From Dryobates pubescens (taxonomy: Eukaryota > Chordata > Aves > Piciformes > Picidae): 64,000 bases of DNA. Where the stretch lies: positions 5,146,001 through 5,210,000 of the forward strand of contig NC_071646.1 of assembly GCF_014839835.1 (NCBI RefSeq), given 5' to 3'. The position numbers and the translations under genes were made by a program. The notes beneath the pieces were generated by a model, which saw nothing but the letters and a program-made list of their open reading frames with translations, searched no databases and was not told the DNA's origin. Shown in pieces: positions 20,901 through 28,482 of this stretch. Position 1 is the stretch's first letter, and every line of letters starts with the position of its first letter.

Positions 20901-21646
20901 TGTCCTCCTGTACTGGGCACTGGTGAGACAGCTCACTCCAAGAAGGACATTGAGGGCTGGAGCAGGTCCAGAGAAGGGCAACAAAGCTGAGGGAGGGTCT
21001 GGAGAACAGGGATGGGGAGGAGCAGGTGGGGGACCTGGGGGTGTTCAGTCTAGAGAAAAGGAGGCTAAGAGGAGACCTCATTGCTCTCTACAGTTCCCTG
21101 AGAGGAGGCTGGAGCCAGGTGGGGCTTGGTCTCTTCTCCCAAGGAGCAAGTGGTAGGATGAGAGGAAATTGCCTCAGGCTGTACCAGGGGAGGTTTAGGT
21201 TGGCCATGACCACTCTTGCAGCAAACAAATTTTTCCTCCTCTCCAACCTAACCCTCCCCTGGCACAATTTCAGGACATTTCCTCTCATTCTGTTACCTGA
21301 TCCTGGGGAGCAGAGACCAACCCACACCTTGCTCCAGCCGCCTCCCAGGGAGTTGTGGAGAGCCAGGAGGTCTCCCCTCAGCTCCCTCAGCCATTCCTGC
21401 AGCCCTGCACTGCATGATTCTCTTCCTGATTCCATGCTGTGAGTGACTCCTTCCTGTTGCAGGCAGTGGCTTCCACGGGACAAGGTCTACCCCCTGGGTG
21501 TGGACGACACTGTGGACAAGCTGAAGATGATGGAAGGTCGCAAGAGCAGCATCCGCAAGTCGGTGCAGGTGGCCTACGACCGTGCCATGAGCCACATGAG
21601 CCGCGTGCGGGGGGACCACCCCTTCCTCCCCTCCACCTACCTGTAA
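7582..21646 (+). CDS. BRPF3: BRPF3, bromodomain and PHD finger-containing protein 3
   Basis: Scaffold subunit of MYST acetyltransferase complexes (KAT7/HBO1, also KAT6A/B, with ING4/5 and MEAF6), acting on chromatin. The CDS joins 7582-8966, 10118-10274, 11685-11816, 12103-12231, 13205-13517, 14191-14457, 14540-15043, 15982-16075, 18117-18214, 18860-18957, 19347-19501 and 21463-21646. This gives 3,516 nt and 1,171 aa, close to mammalian BRPF3 (about 1,205 aa). Visible domains are a basic N-terminus ([10 protein letters not shown]), the EPC-like MYST-binding block, PHD1 (about 206-251), the zinc knuckle and extended PHD2 (to about 376), the bromodomain (about 570-690, acetyl-lysine Asn at 648 in MRYNA), and the C-terminal PWWP (about 1040-1125). 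BRPF3 rather than BRPF1 or BRD1 is chosen from the N-terminus, the [20 protein letters not shown] block and the TBC1D22B/PIM1 neighbours. The acidic linker after PHD2 is shorter than I recall for mammals. The start has G at -3. Intron 5 uses a GC donor and exon 8 a NAGNAG acceptor. Confidence 0.96.
9845..10045 (+). mobile_element. CR1-like 3' end fragment (diverged)
   Basis: CR1-tail phrases occur (AATCATCTCCCAGG, GGTTGGACCAGGTGATCC, TTCCAAGCTGGCATTCTGTGA) in a diverged, probably old subfamily. It lies about 70 bp before BRPF3 exon 3. Confidence 0.65.
10118..10274 (+). CDS. BRPF3: BRPF3 exon 3
   Basis: 157 bp. The acceptor CCTTCAG ends at 10117 and the donor is GCAG, then GTACTT. It encodes [20 protein letters not shown] and the basic [12 protein letters not shown] segment between PHD2 and the bromodomain. 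The entry arginine codon is split across intron 2. Confidence 0.95.
10275..11684. other. BRPF3 intron 3, unique sequence
   Basis: No repeats or exons are recognised. A possible cryptic AATAAA lies at about 11086-11091 (CCAATAAATAAAAAC) and could allow premature polyadenylation, but nothing else supports its use. Confidence 0.5.
11685..11816 (+). CDS. BRPF3: BRPF3 exon 4
   Basis: 132 bp, 44 codons, phase 0 at both ends. The acceptor CTTGCAG ends at 11684 and the donor is GCAG, then GTGAGT. It encodes a charged helical segment ([20 protein letters not shown]) before the bromodomain. Confidence 0.95.
11868..11985 (-). mobile_element. CR1 3' tail fragment
   Basis: The reverse complement of a CR1 3' terminus: AGAATTGTAGAG, GGTTGGGAAAGACCTCTAAG, then CCATTGAATCCAACCA and a severely 5'-truncated remainder. 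It lies in BRPF3 intron 4. Confidence 0.8.
12103..12231 (+). CDS. BRPF3: BRPF3 exon 5, with GC donor
   Basis: 129 bp, 43 codons. The acceptor TCCCCAG ends at 12102. The conserved protein (EPVNLNE joined to VPDYLEF) requires the exon to end at GAG 12229-12231, where the intron begins GCAAGT instead of GT. It encodes the first bromodomain helix. Using the nearest GT (12236) would add four bases and break the frame. Confidence 0.93.
12450..13015 (-). mobile_element. CR1 LINE 3' fragment
   Basis: A reverse-oriented CR1: its tail (ATCATAAGGGCTGGAAAAG, CTCATCTTGTCCAGTGCCCC) starts near 12456, followed by motifs such as CAGGCTGAACAGCCCC and CTGGACACAGCACTGCAGG. It reaches further 5' than most copies here. 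Confidence 0.9.
13016..13110 (-). mobile_element. CR1 3' tail fragment abutting another CR1
   Basis: CATCAAGTCCAACCATTAAC, CCAGCACTGCCAAGGCCACC and CAGCACCACATCTCCACAGC are the tail of a different CR1 subfamily. It sits directly beside the 12450-13015 copy, either as a second insertion or as a nested remnant. Confidence 0.75.
13205..13517 (+). CDS. BRPF3: BRPF3 exon 6, bromodomain core
   Basis: 313 bp. The acceptor ATGTTTAG ends at 13204 and the donor is GATG, then GTGAGT. It encodes residues 602-705, including [16 protein letters not shown] and the NCMRYNA loop with the acetyl-lysine-contacting Asn (648). This is the acceptor side of the GC-AG intron. Confidence 0.96.
13620..14042 (-). mobile_element. 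CR1 LINE 3' fragment
   Basis: Reverse CR1: GGAATTGGGTTGGAAAGGAC, CATCTTGTCCAATCCCCC, then CATCCTCCTGATGTCC and CAGGCTGAACAACCC. It is the same subfamily as the 12450-13015 copy and lies in intron 6, upstream of exon 7. Confidence 0.9.
14191..14457 (+). CDS. BRPF3: BRPF3 exon 7
   Basis: 267 bp. The acceptor TTGCTGCAG ends at 14190 and the donor is AAAG, then GTGAGA. It completes the bromodomain end ([20 protein letters not shown]) and encodes the conserved basic [19 protein letters not shown] helix. Confidence 0.95.
14540..15043 (+). CDS. BRPF3: BRPF3 exon 8, NAGNAG acceptor
   Basis: 504 bp in the longer form. The acceptor is CTCTAGCAG, so splicing after TAG (14539) or CAG (14542) is possible. 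Both keep frame and differ by one alanine. It encodes a proline-rich linker ([12 protein letters not shown]) and the BRPF block [20 protein letters not shown]. The donor is AGAG, then GTAATT. Confidence 0.94.
15110..15345 (+). mobile_element. CR1 LINE internal ORF2 fragment
   Basis: It begins near GGGCTGAGCAAAGACATC and runs through CTAGTCAGGCCACATCTGCAG and CTCCCCAGTTCAAGAGAGAC to GAGGAAAGGCTGAGAGCC. It lacks the usual 3' tail, so it is truncated at the 3' end too, in BRPF3 intron 8. Confidence 0.8.
15982..16075 (+). CDS. BRPF3: BRPF3 exon 9
   Basis: 94 bp. The acceptor TTGGCAG ends at 15981 and the donor is GCAG, then GTAAGT. It encodes [18 protein letters not shown], a conserved BRPF3 acidic/serine segment. 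Confidence 0.94.
16195..16378 (+). mobile_element. CR1 LINE 3' fragment
   Basis: AGTTGTGCCAGGGGAGGTTT, then TCTCAAATGCTGGGACAGGCT and a partial tail; the terminal GGACTGGATGATC part is missing. Confidence 0.8.
16385..16716 (+). mobile_element. CR1 LINE 3' fragment
   Basis: A second, different CR1 directly after the previous one. It has GGACAAGGGGTAGTGG, GGTTGCCCACAGAGAGGTGG, GGGTTGGACTGGATGAGCTT, and ends GGGATTCTGTGATC. Confidence 0.85.
17330..17436 (+). mobile_element. CR1 3' tail fragment
   Basis: GAGTTTGATGAGCTTAAAGG, TCTTTTCCAGCTGAAACAG and GTGATTCTATAG form a short CR1 terminus preceding another CR1. Confidence 0.6.
17455..17905 (+). mobile_element. CR1 LINE 3' fragment
   Basis: A near-continuous 3' end: CTGAGGGGCCTGGAGCAGCT, CAGCCCCAGAGGGGATCTGA, GGAACCCAGGAGGTTCCACC, GAGAGGTTGTGGAGTCTCC and GGACTGGATGATCTCC. 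It resembles the 18415-18670 copy closely, so they are probably the same subfamily. Confidence 0.9.
18117..18214 (+). CDS. BRPF3: BRPF3 exon 10
   Basis: 98 bp. The acceptor CTGGCAG ends at 18116 and the donor is TCAG, then GTGAGA. It encodes [19 protein letters not shown], conserved in BRPF proteins just before the PWWP domain. Confidence 0.95.
18415..18670 (+). mobile_element. CR1 LINE 3' fragment
   Basis: The same subfamily as 17455-17905: GGGCAAGGGGCAGTGGGCAC, CTGGAGGCCTGGAGCAGGCT and GGGTTGGACTGGATGAACTG. It lies in intron 10. Confidence 0.88.
18860..18957 (+). CDS. BRPF3: BRPF3 exon 11, PWWP start
   Basis: 98 bp. The acceptor TCCCTTAG ends at 18859 and the donor is CTTG, then GTAAGT. 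It encodes [20 protein letters not shown], the first strands of the PWWP domain that binds methylated histone H3 tails. Confidence 0.96.
19062..19112 (+). mobile_element. Possible CR1 3' tail stub
   Basis: TCAAGGTCCTTTCCAGCCCA, then CCATGAATCTATGAAC resembles the last 40 bp of a CR1. Too short to be certain. Confidence 0.4.
19347..19501 (+). CDS. BRPF3: BRPF3 exon 12, PWWP middle
   Basis: 155 bp. The acceptor CTCTCTAG ends at 19346 and the donor is CCTG, then GTGAGT inside a split tryptophan codon. It encodes [20 protein letters not shown] and [13 protein letters not shown] of the PWWP fold. Confidence 0.96.
19709..20055 (+). mobile_element. Possible solo LTR fragment of an avian endogenous retrovirus (ERVL-like)
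   Basis: The stretch starts with TGTGGTAGGTTGA, similar to the start of avian ERVL-type LTRs as I remember them. It is A-rich then C-rich, unlike its surroundings, and is cut off by the following CR1. No internal viral genes are present. It would be an old, broken fossil. Orientation and family are tentative. Confidence 0.3.
20060..20575 (+). mobile_element. CR1 LINE 3' end, relatively well preserved
   Basis: An open ORF2 C-terminus of about 97 codons (20201-20494) includes [19 protein letters not shown]. It is followed by GATGATCCTTGAGGTCTC and a short tail near GTGAGACTGTGAA. It is one of the least decayed copies in the window. Confidence 0.93.
20690..21203 (+). mobile_element. CR1 LINE internal fragment, right arm of an inverted pair
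   Basis: It covers an upstream part of ORF2 (CAGTGCTGGGGCCAGTCCTC, GATGACACCAAGTTGGGC) through AGGAGGCTAAGAGGAGACC to GTACCAGGGGAGGTTTAGG. It then switches abruptly to an opposite-strand CR1 at about 21204. Confidence 0.9.
21204..21400 (-). mobile_element. CR1 LINE fragment, inverted relative to its neighbour
   Basis: ACCACTCTTGCAGCAAAC, CTCCCCTGGCACAATTTCAG and CTCCAGCCGCCTCCCAGGGA are the reverse complement of the same CR1 region as about 21060-21200, giving a head-to-head foldback. It ends about 60 bp before the last BRPF3 exon. Confidence 0.9.
21463..21646 (+). CDS. BRPF3: BRPF3 exon 13, last coding exon
   Basis: The acceptor TGTTGCAG ends at 21462 and the stop TAA is at 21644-21646. 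It encodes [40 protein letters not shown] and the C-terminal TYL, completing the PWWP domain. Confidence 0.96.
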
Positions 21647-23336
21647 GGCCTGGGGGTGCCTGGTCCCCGCCTCGTCCTCCAGCCCCCTCCGTGGTGGCAG
21701 AGAGGAGCATCCCGAGCACTGCCCCCGTGGCTGGGGGATGCTGTTGCCAGCAGTTCTCGGCACTCCTCCGAGTACCCTGCGCTGTGCCAAACCAGCCTGC
21801 CTGGCTGCTTCCTGAATGTGTCTCGCTGAGGAGCTGGCAGGAGATGAAATGTAGAGTCCAGAGGGCCAGGAGTGAGTGAGGTGGGAGAAGCTGCTGCTGG
21901 GTGGTGATGGGGGGAGCCAAGGGGAGCTGCTGAAGCGAGCAGCACGTGGCTAGCCAAACCTCACACAGGTCCCTGCCTCCCCTCTCCCCAGTGCTTGTTG
22001 GAGTTTTGAACTCATCAACCAGCCCTGAGTTATTCACCCACTGGAACCCAACCAGGCAAGATCCCAACTGGACTTTCTGTTGTGCCAAATTTAACCCAAA
22101 CCATCATTGGCCTTTGTTCTTTGCATTTTCATTGGCATTTTTTTCTGACATTGATTGTCCCATCTCATTGCAGAGGGAAAAAAACAGTAGCTGGGAGCTC
22201 CTGTTGGGATCTTCCCACCTACATCTGTGGTGTTCTCCTGTCGTGGTCTTTTCCTGCAGCTGTGCATGGGTCTGACCTTTGGTCACCTTCCCCTCTGCTG
22301 CACCCCCATGCACAGCTGCACACAGCTTTAAACAGGATTTTTCCCTTCATCTCAGTGTGTCTCCTAGCAGCTGATTGGGTAGTTTGGCCATTTCAATCCT
22401 GATTTTTGTGCCCCTGCTCCTTCCCAGCCCCAGTTCACGTCGTGGTATTGAAGTGCAGTAGTTGAGTCTTCAGCAAGGAGAATTTCCTTTGTGTTTTTTT
22501 TAAGAAGCAAAACTAATTTTGGAGGTGTCTGAGGAGCTGGAGCAGCTCTGAGGGCACTGAGGTTGATCAGGGTTGGAGGGAGATGCATCTTTTGTGGTGG
22601 TTTCCACGCATTTGGTGTAGGGCTCCTCTTCCTTTCTTCCCTTTTTGTTTTGGCCTTCTCTCTGCTCTTTTCCTCTAGCTCTGGCTTGAAGCCAAGAGCA
22701 GCACATCACCATTTCTGCCTTTTCACCTCCTCCCACACCCACATATCCTTACCCCTTGGGGGGGGGGGGGGGCTCCAGCCTTGTCACCTCTGCAACCCCA
22801 GCTCTGCTGACAATCCCTGGAACGTTGAGGTTTGCATCAGTAAGACAAAACCCAATGGGGACAAACCCATGCTGGGCAACAGGGTGACAAAACCTTTTCC
22901 CCCTTGCCCCCTTGGCCAAGGACTCTGATGTTTGGGGTTTGGTTTTTTTTTTGGGGGGGGGGAGGGGGTGTTTCTCTTCTCTTCTGCTTCCCCCTTTCTG
23001 TTTCTTTGCTTTCCCATGTTCAGAACCAAAGGTGCAGAGCAAGATTGTAGATTGAAGCTCATCTTTTCTTGGCTTTGGAACTCGGTATTTTTTTATTATT
23101 TTAACTTTTTTGTTTGTTTGTTTTCATACTGAAGAGAATGTGGAAAAGGGGGGAGGGGGAAGGGAGGGGGGAGAAGAGTATTAATAATAATGATTAATAA
23201 TAATTAGTGGGGAGTAATCACTGCCATTTCTACTTGGTCTACTTTTTTAAAGTACCACTTCTTATACATTGGGACATGGAACCACACTTTGAGGAAGATT
23301 CCTGTAATATATCTCAAGAGGTGGGGCACAGGGTTT

Positions 23337-23400
23337 TGTAATAATAATAATAATAATAATAATGATGCTGATAATATAATTGATAATAATGATGATGATG
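23337..23400. repeat. AAT/GAT microsatellite
   Basis: TAATAATAATAATAATAATAA, then GATGATGATG, inside the BRPF3 3' UTR. Confidence 0.95.
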
Positions 23401-23623
23401 CCTGTGGAGCGTGGCTAGTGGAAGGCCCCCTTTTGTGTACATAGCTGTAAAAAAAAAAATACCACTCTTAAATTATTTAGACCTCTTGTCACCATCCTTG
23501 AAGTCCTTGAAGTCGGTGTTGCTGGGTCCTGTTTTTCTTTAGCTGCACACAGTGTAATTTATTGCCAGGAACGTTCCCTTTCTCCAGCTGGTAGCTCCGC
23601 TGTGGCCTCGTGACCTGTGTAGA

Positions 23624-25260
23624 TGTTTGAAGCTCTTGGGAGTTGGGGGTTGGGTTCTTTTATTGTTTTGGTGCTCTTTTCTTTGCTGTTTGGTTTTGGT
23701 GGGTGGTTGCTTTTTGGTTGTTTGGGGTTGGTTTGGGGGTTTTTGGTTGGTTTGGGTTAGTTTCATTGCGGTGTTTGCCTTTCGGGGGTTGTTTTGTTTA
23801 GTTTGGTTTGGGGTTTGTCTTTGGTTTGGTTTGGGGGGTTTTGGTTTATTTGGTTCTTGTTTGGTTTGGGGGGTTTGGTTTGGTTTGGGGGTTTTGGTTT
23901 ATTTGGTTCTTGTTTGGTTTGGGGTTTGTGGGTTGGTTTGGTTTATTTGGTTCTTGTTTGGTTTGGGGGTTTTGGTTTGGTTTGGAGGTTTTGGTTTATT
24001 TGGTTCTTGTTTGGTTTGGGGGTTTTGGTTTGGTTTGGAGGTTTTGGTTTATTTGGTTCTTGTTTGGTTTGGGGGTTTTGGTTTGGGGGTTTTGGTTTAT
24101 TTGGTTCTTGTTTGGTTTGGGGGTTTTGGTTTGGGGGTTTTGGTTTATTTGGTTCTTGTTTGGTTTGGGGGTTTTGGTTTGGTTTGGGGGTTTTGGTTTG
24201 GTTTGGAGGTTTTGGTTTATTTGGTTCTTGTTTGGTTTGGGGGTTTTGGTTTGGTTTATTTGGTTCTTGTTTGGTTTATTTGGTTCTTGTTTGGTTTTGG
24301 GTTTGTGGGTTTTGGTTTGGGGGTTGGTTTGGTTTATTTGGTTCTTGTTTGGTTTATTTGCTTCTTGTTTGGTTTATTTGATTCTTGTTTGGTTTGGGGT
24401 TTGTAGGTTTTGGTTTGGGGTTTGGTTTGGTTTATTTGGTTCTTGTTTGGTTTATTTGATTCTTGTTTGGTTTGGGGCTTGTGGGTTTTGGTTTGGGGGT
24501 TGGTTTGGTTTATTTGGTTCTTGTTTGGTTTGGGGTTTGGGGGTTTTGGTTTATTTGGTTCTTGTTTGGTTTGGGGTTTGTGGGTTTTGGTTTGGGGGTT
24601 GGTTTGGTTTATTTGGTTCTTGTTTGGTTTGGGGGTTTTGATTTGGTTTATTTGGTTCTTGTTTGGTTTGGGGTTTGTGGGTTTTGGTTTGGTTTATTTG
24701 GTTCTTGTTTGGTTTGGGGTTTGTGGGTTTTGGTTTGGGGGTTGGTTTGGTTTATTTGGTTCTGGTTTGTGGGTTTTGGTTTGGGGTTTGGTTTGGTTTA
24801 TTTGGTTCTTGTTTGGTTTGGGGTTTTGGTTTTGTTTGAGGGTTTGGTTTGGGGTTTGGTTTGGGTTTTTGGTTTGGTTTGGTTGGGTTTTGTCTGTCTT
24901 GGTTTTCTTGGGGGTTTGGGGTTTTTGTTTTGGTGTTTGGTTTCTTTTGGTTTGGTTTTTGGTTTTGTTTGGGGGTTTGGTTTGGGATTTTGGTTTGGGG
25001 TTTGGTTTGGGTTTTTTGATTTGTTTTGTTTGGGGGTTGGGTTTGGTTTGGCTCTTTTGGGGTTTGGTTTTATTGGTTTGGCTCTTTTTGTTTTGGGGTC
25101 TGGTTTGATTTGTTTAGTTTGGGGCTTGGGTTTGGCTTTTTTTGTGTCCGTTTGGGGTTTTGCCTTGGGTTTGTTTGGTTTCATTTGGTTGGGGTTTTGT
25201 TTGCTTGGCTTGGTTTTGTTTGGTTGGGGGTTTGGTTTGGGTTGGGGGTTTTTTTTGTTT
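23624..25260 (+). repeat. TTTGG-type satellite, about 1.6 kb
   Basis: Almost pure G/T sequence built from TTTGG, GGGGGTTTTGG and the recurring phrase TTATTTGGTTCTTGTTTGG, which appears about twenty times between 23840 and 24815 at spacings of roughly 20-75 bp. After 24830 the pattern loosens to irregular GGTTTGGGGTTTGG. All three frames are largely open because stops are rare in such sequence, so the long open frames here are not genes. Confidence 0.97.
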
Positions 25261-25600
25261 GATTTTTCTCCTTTTTTTTTCCCTATTTTTTATCTTTTTT
25301 TACCTTTTTTCCTTCGTGGTTTTCTTTTGAATGCCATCTTAGGCTCTGAACTGGCTGATACCCTGCTGTGGCTCCGGGACCTAACCGTTGCTGTCAGTCT
25401 GCTGTAAAGCACAGATGATTGCTCTATTTATTGTAGAAAGTGAGAGGTTATTTGCTTTCTAGAGTTGTTTATATCAGATGGTATAAGAGAGGTAATCAGA
25501 AGAAGAGAAAAAAAAACAAATCTATGCTTGTAAAGAGAGGAGAGATGCTAATTTTACCTACTATAATCTGACTGTCTGAGACTATATTTTCTCTCTGAGA

Positions 25601-25606
25601 AATAAA
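25601..25606 (+). terminator. BRPF3: BRPF3 poly(A) signal
   Basis: An AATAAA hexamer, with an A-rich stretch from 25619. It is the first canonical signal after the stop codon, 3.95 kb downstream. Confidence 0.7.
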
Positions 25607-25620
25607 TGTTCTAATGTATA

Positions 25621-26757
25621 AAAAAAGAAAAACACACCAAAAAAAAAACCACAACCAAACCTCAGAGTCCTTCCTTGCTTAGGGCAGCCTGAGGCCCAGG
25701 CCAGCGCCTTCTGTTCTCAGCACCAGGTAAGGGCCACACCTCGAATCCTGAGGTCAGTTTTGGGCCTCTCACTCCCAAGGACAGTGGGGGGCTGGAGGTG
25801 GGCCAGAGAAGGGCTGGGGAGGAGCAGCTGAGGGAGGTGGGGGTGTTGAGCCTGGAAAAAGGAAGCTTAGGGGAGACCTACAACGTCCTGGAAGGAGGCT
25901 GGAGCCAGGTGGGGGTTGGTCTCCTTTCCCTAGTCTCAGGTGATAGAAGGGAGAGGAAATGAGGGGCTCAAGAAGGGTGTGGCCATGGAATTTTGGGACA
26001 TGGTTGAATGGCCATGGTGGTGTTGGGTTGCTGGTTGGACTGGATGCTGGGAGTCTTTTCCAACGCCAACAGTTCTCTCCTTACTCCATGTCAAGAAAAG
26101 AGCTTCTCCCCTCCCACCCTGCCTCCTTTTTTCACACATGAAATTGGGATTTACTGAATCACTGCAGCTAAAAGGTTTCCATGGCAATGGCATCTGCCAG
26201 GCTCCCAGCTGCAGCGGTGCCAGCCCCAGTGCTCACCTCCAGCCTCACCCCCATTGAGCCCAAGGGGGAGGACATGAGCCAGTGCCAGGAGCCACACCAA
26301 GAAACTTCCCCCCATAGGGCAGAGGGTGCCGGGGGATCAGTGTGAAGTGAGTCCTGCTTGGACTTCAACTTGCATTCAGTTGGACTTCAGTAATTAATAG
26401 GGGATAAAGAGTGACTGCAGGGAGCAGTAAGGGCTTGTCCTCCCACAAACTGCTCTCAGCAGCAGCAGTCACCCACCGTGGTGCAAAGAGCAAGGAAGGG
26501 GAGGGGGTTGGGAGGGTAGCTGATGTACCTCAACTCCCTCACCACCCACACTCCCCCCCAGCTCACTTGTTGGTTTGGGGTTTGTTGCTTTTCCCCCCTT
26601 TTGTTGTTGTTTAATTGGTGATGTTCTTACCTAGAGGATCCTTGAGGGCCTTTCCACCCTGGCATTCCCTGACAGGAGGGCTGCCAGCTCTGCCTGGCAG
26701 GCACACAGAGAGGCCAGGCTCTGAGAAGAACCACTCCAGGTTTGGAAGCAGTTTCTT
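25621..26757. other. Short convergent intergenic gap
   Basis: About 1.1 kb separates the inferred 3' ends of BRPF3 (+) and TBC1D22B (-). Apart from the CR1 at 25735-26090, no feature is recognised. Confidence 0.6.
25735..26090 (+). mobile_element. CR1 LINE 3' fragment
   Basis: TTTTGGGCCTCTCACTCCCA, GGGCTGGAGGTGGGCCAGAG, GAGGAGCAGCTGAGGGAGG and a tail GGCCATGGTGGTGTTGGGTT, then GGTTGGACTGGATG. The centre carries a deletion. Confidence 0.88.
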
Positions 26758-28353
26758 GATACACTGTTTGGAGTTTTATTGGCAACAAGGCTCTGCCTTC
26801 CACATGCTCGGCCTCACGGCCTGCTGCCTCTTCCCACCGGGAGCAGCAACAGAAAGCAGAGGGCTCAGGATGCTCCACACCCTGCCCAGGTAGCCCCCAG
26901 GCAGCCCAGGGTGGCCTGGGTCCAGCACCCTCCACCCTCCTGGCACAGCCCAGACGGTGCCAGCCCGTGGGAACATCCCTGGTTGGTTTGATTTAAAAGC
27001 AGATGGCAGCAAGGCCTGGTCCTTGCCCGTCCCAGGAGGACGCGTACGTGGCTGCAGGGCTGGGGAGTGCTGGGGGCAGCCAGTGCTGGATCCAGGACGC
27101 TTCCCAGAGGCCCCCAGGCACAGCTCTGCCCTGCAGTGCTTGGAGGGGCACAAGCAGCCCGGATACCCTGTTTCCTCGACATGGCTCTTCCCTGCTTCCT
27201 GATGGAGCTTCCCTCTCCTTTCAACACCCAAATCCTCCTCACGGGGGAAGCCTTGAGAGCCGCATTTCCATCACACCTCGTCCTGGCAGCTCCAACACTG
27301 CAGCAACACCTTGGGGGCAGAAACTCGGCTCCAAGGCGCTCTCCACCGCTGGAGGGGTTCCAAAGCCCTCCAAGGCTGCCCCCAGGCATCTTTCCCAGGC
27401 ATGGAGAGGGGTGAGGAGAAGGGGGTGCAGGTTATAAATATAAAATCATTATCTGCTACAAACAGAGACAGATATTGTACAGCTCTGACCCATATACACA
27501 AGAACACAATATACACACAATGCCTCGGAGGAGCTGCACAAGGGAGCTTCAGGAGATGCTGCTGCTCCCCTCCCAGCCCTCCCCCCTCCCCCCACAGCTG
27601 CACCGGAGGGGGTTGTACCGACAGCACATCAGCCACCAGGAGTCCCTTGGAGTGGTCAACCCATGCCTGGATGGAGCGAAGGCCCCAGCCCCTCCGTGCC
27701 CACTCCCCTGCCCTGGGGGAGAGGGAGGCAAAGGGGAGGAGAAGCAGAGGGCAGGCACGAGAGGCTCTCTCCTGAGCCCACAAAGTGCTTAGAGGTCTCT
27801 GGACCCTTGGAGCAAAGTTAGGCCCTGAGAGGAACTTCTTGCCCTGCTGCCCTCGGTGTGGGGGGAGGATTCTCCAGCCAGGCAGGTCTCTGATAAGGCA
27901 TTTTCAGCTGGGAGATGGAGTGAGCAGGAGCAGACTGGGGCAGCACACGTGGCAGCAGGTTCACAGGAGGCAGCCAAGCCAAGGTGGTCCCAGCTGGACA
28001 AGCCCAGGGCAAGAAGTGGAGAGGACAGGAGGGCTTCCTCCTCGGCTCAGTTCATCTGGAAAGCTGCCCCCCCAACGTCTTCCCCCAAGCCCCTTCAAGC
28101 CTCTCTCCCTGGGTGGAGCCAGCAGCAGGGCCTGAAATACTGCAGGTGGTTGGAGTGGCACAGCCAGGGGCACGGAGTGGCAGCCAGGCACACGTTGAGA
28201 GTTAAGACAAGAGTTGATGTGAGCTTTGTACAGCGAGGAGCAGCTCCCAGCCGGAGTGTCCGAGGACTTGGGACGACAAAAATGCCACAGTGATCAGATT
28301 GGGCCAGGAGAGGGGGCGGGCAGGGGGCGGAGGAGGGGCTGGAGCCCTGGCAC
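26758..28353 (-). other. TBC1D22B: TBC1D22B 3' untranslated region
   Basis: On the minus strand the first AATAAA after the stop at 28354 is TTTATT at 26775-26780 on the plus strand, giving a UTR of about 1.6 kb. An AT-rich patch at 27430-27530 stands out in otherwise GC-rich sequence. Confidence 0.6.
26775..26780 (-). terminator. TBC1D22B: TBC1D22B poly(A) signal
   Basis: TTTATT on the plus strand reads AATAAA on the gene strand, followed on that strand by a GT-containing stretch. Cleavage would fall near 26757. Confidence 0.6.
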
Positions 28354-28482
28354 CTATCGGCGGTAATGGTTGGGGGCGTCTGCAAACATGTACTTGAGTC
28401 TGTAGGCTTCAGCCAGCAGCAGTCCGATCTCCTCGTTCCCCCAGTGTATCGTGGGCAGGTTCTGCAGCAACATCAGAAGGCC
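28354..28482 (-). CDS. TBC1D22B: TBC1D22B exon 13, last coding exon
   Basis: Encodes [20 protein letters not shown] and [20 protein letters not shown], then TAG (28354-28356). The acceptor CTTGCAG is at the high-coordinate end. Confidence 0.96.
   Translation of the reverse strand, partial: GLLMLLQNLPTIHWGNEEIGLLLAEAYRLKYMFADAPNHYRR

Larger units (their letters stand above)
21647..25620 (+). other. BRPF3: BRPF3 3' untranslated region
   Basis: No AATAAA occurs after the stop until 25601. The final 280 bp (25340-25620) look like ordinary AT-rich 3' UTR. The inferred 4-kb UTR contains G-runs (22756-22772, 22955-22967), an ATA microsatellite and the TTTGG satellite. Shorter isoforms using variant signals are possible. 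Confidence 0.65.

Noticed and set aside
23627-25407. Open frames of 195-314 codons rich in Gly, Phe, Leu, Trp and Val
   Set aside because: They come from the TTTGG satellite, where stops are rare in every frame. There is no start context, splice structure or family similarity.
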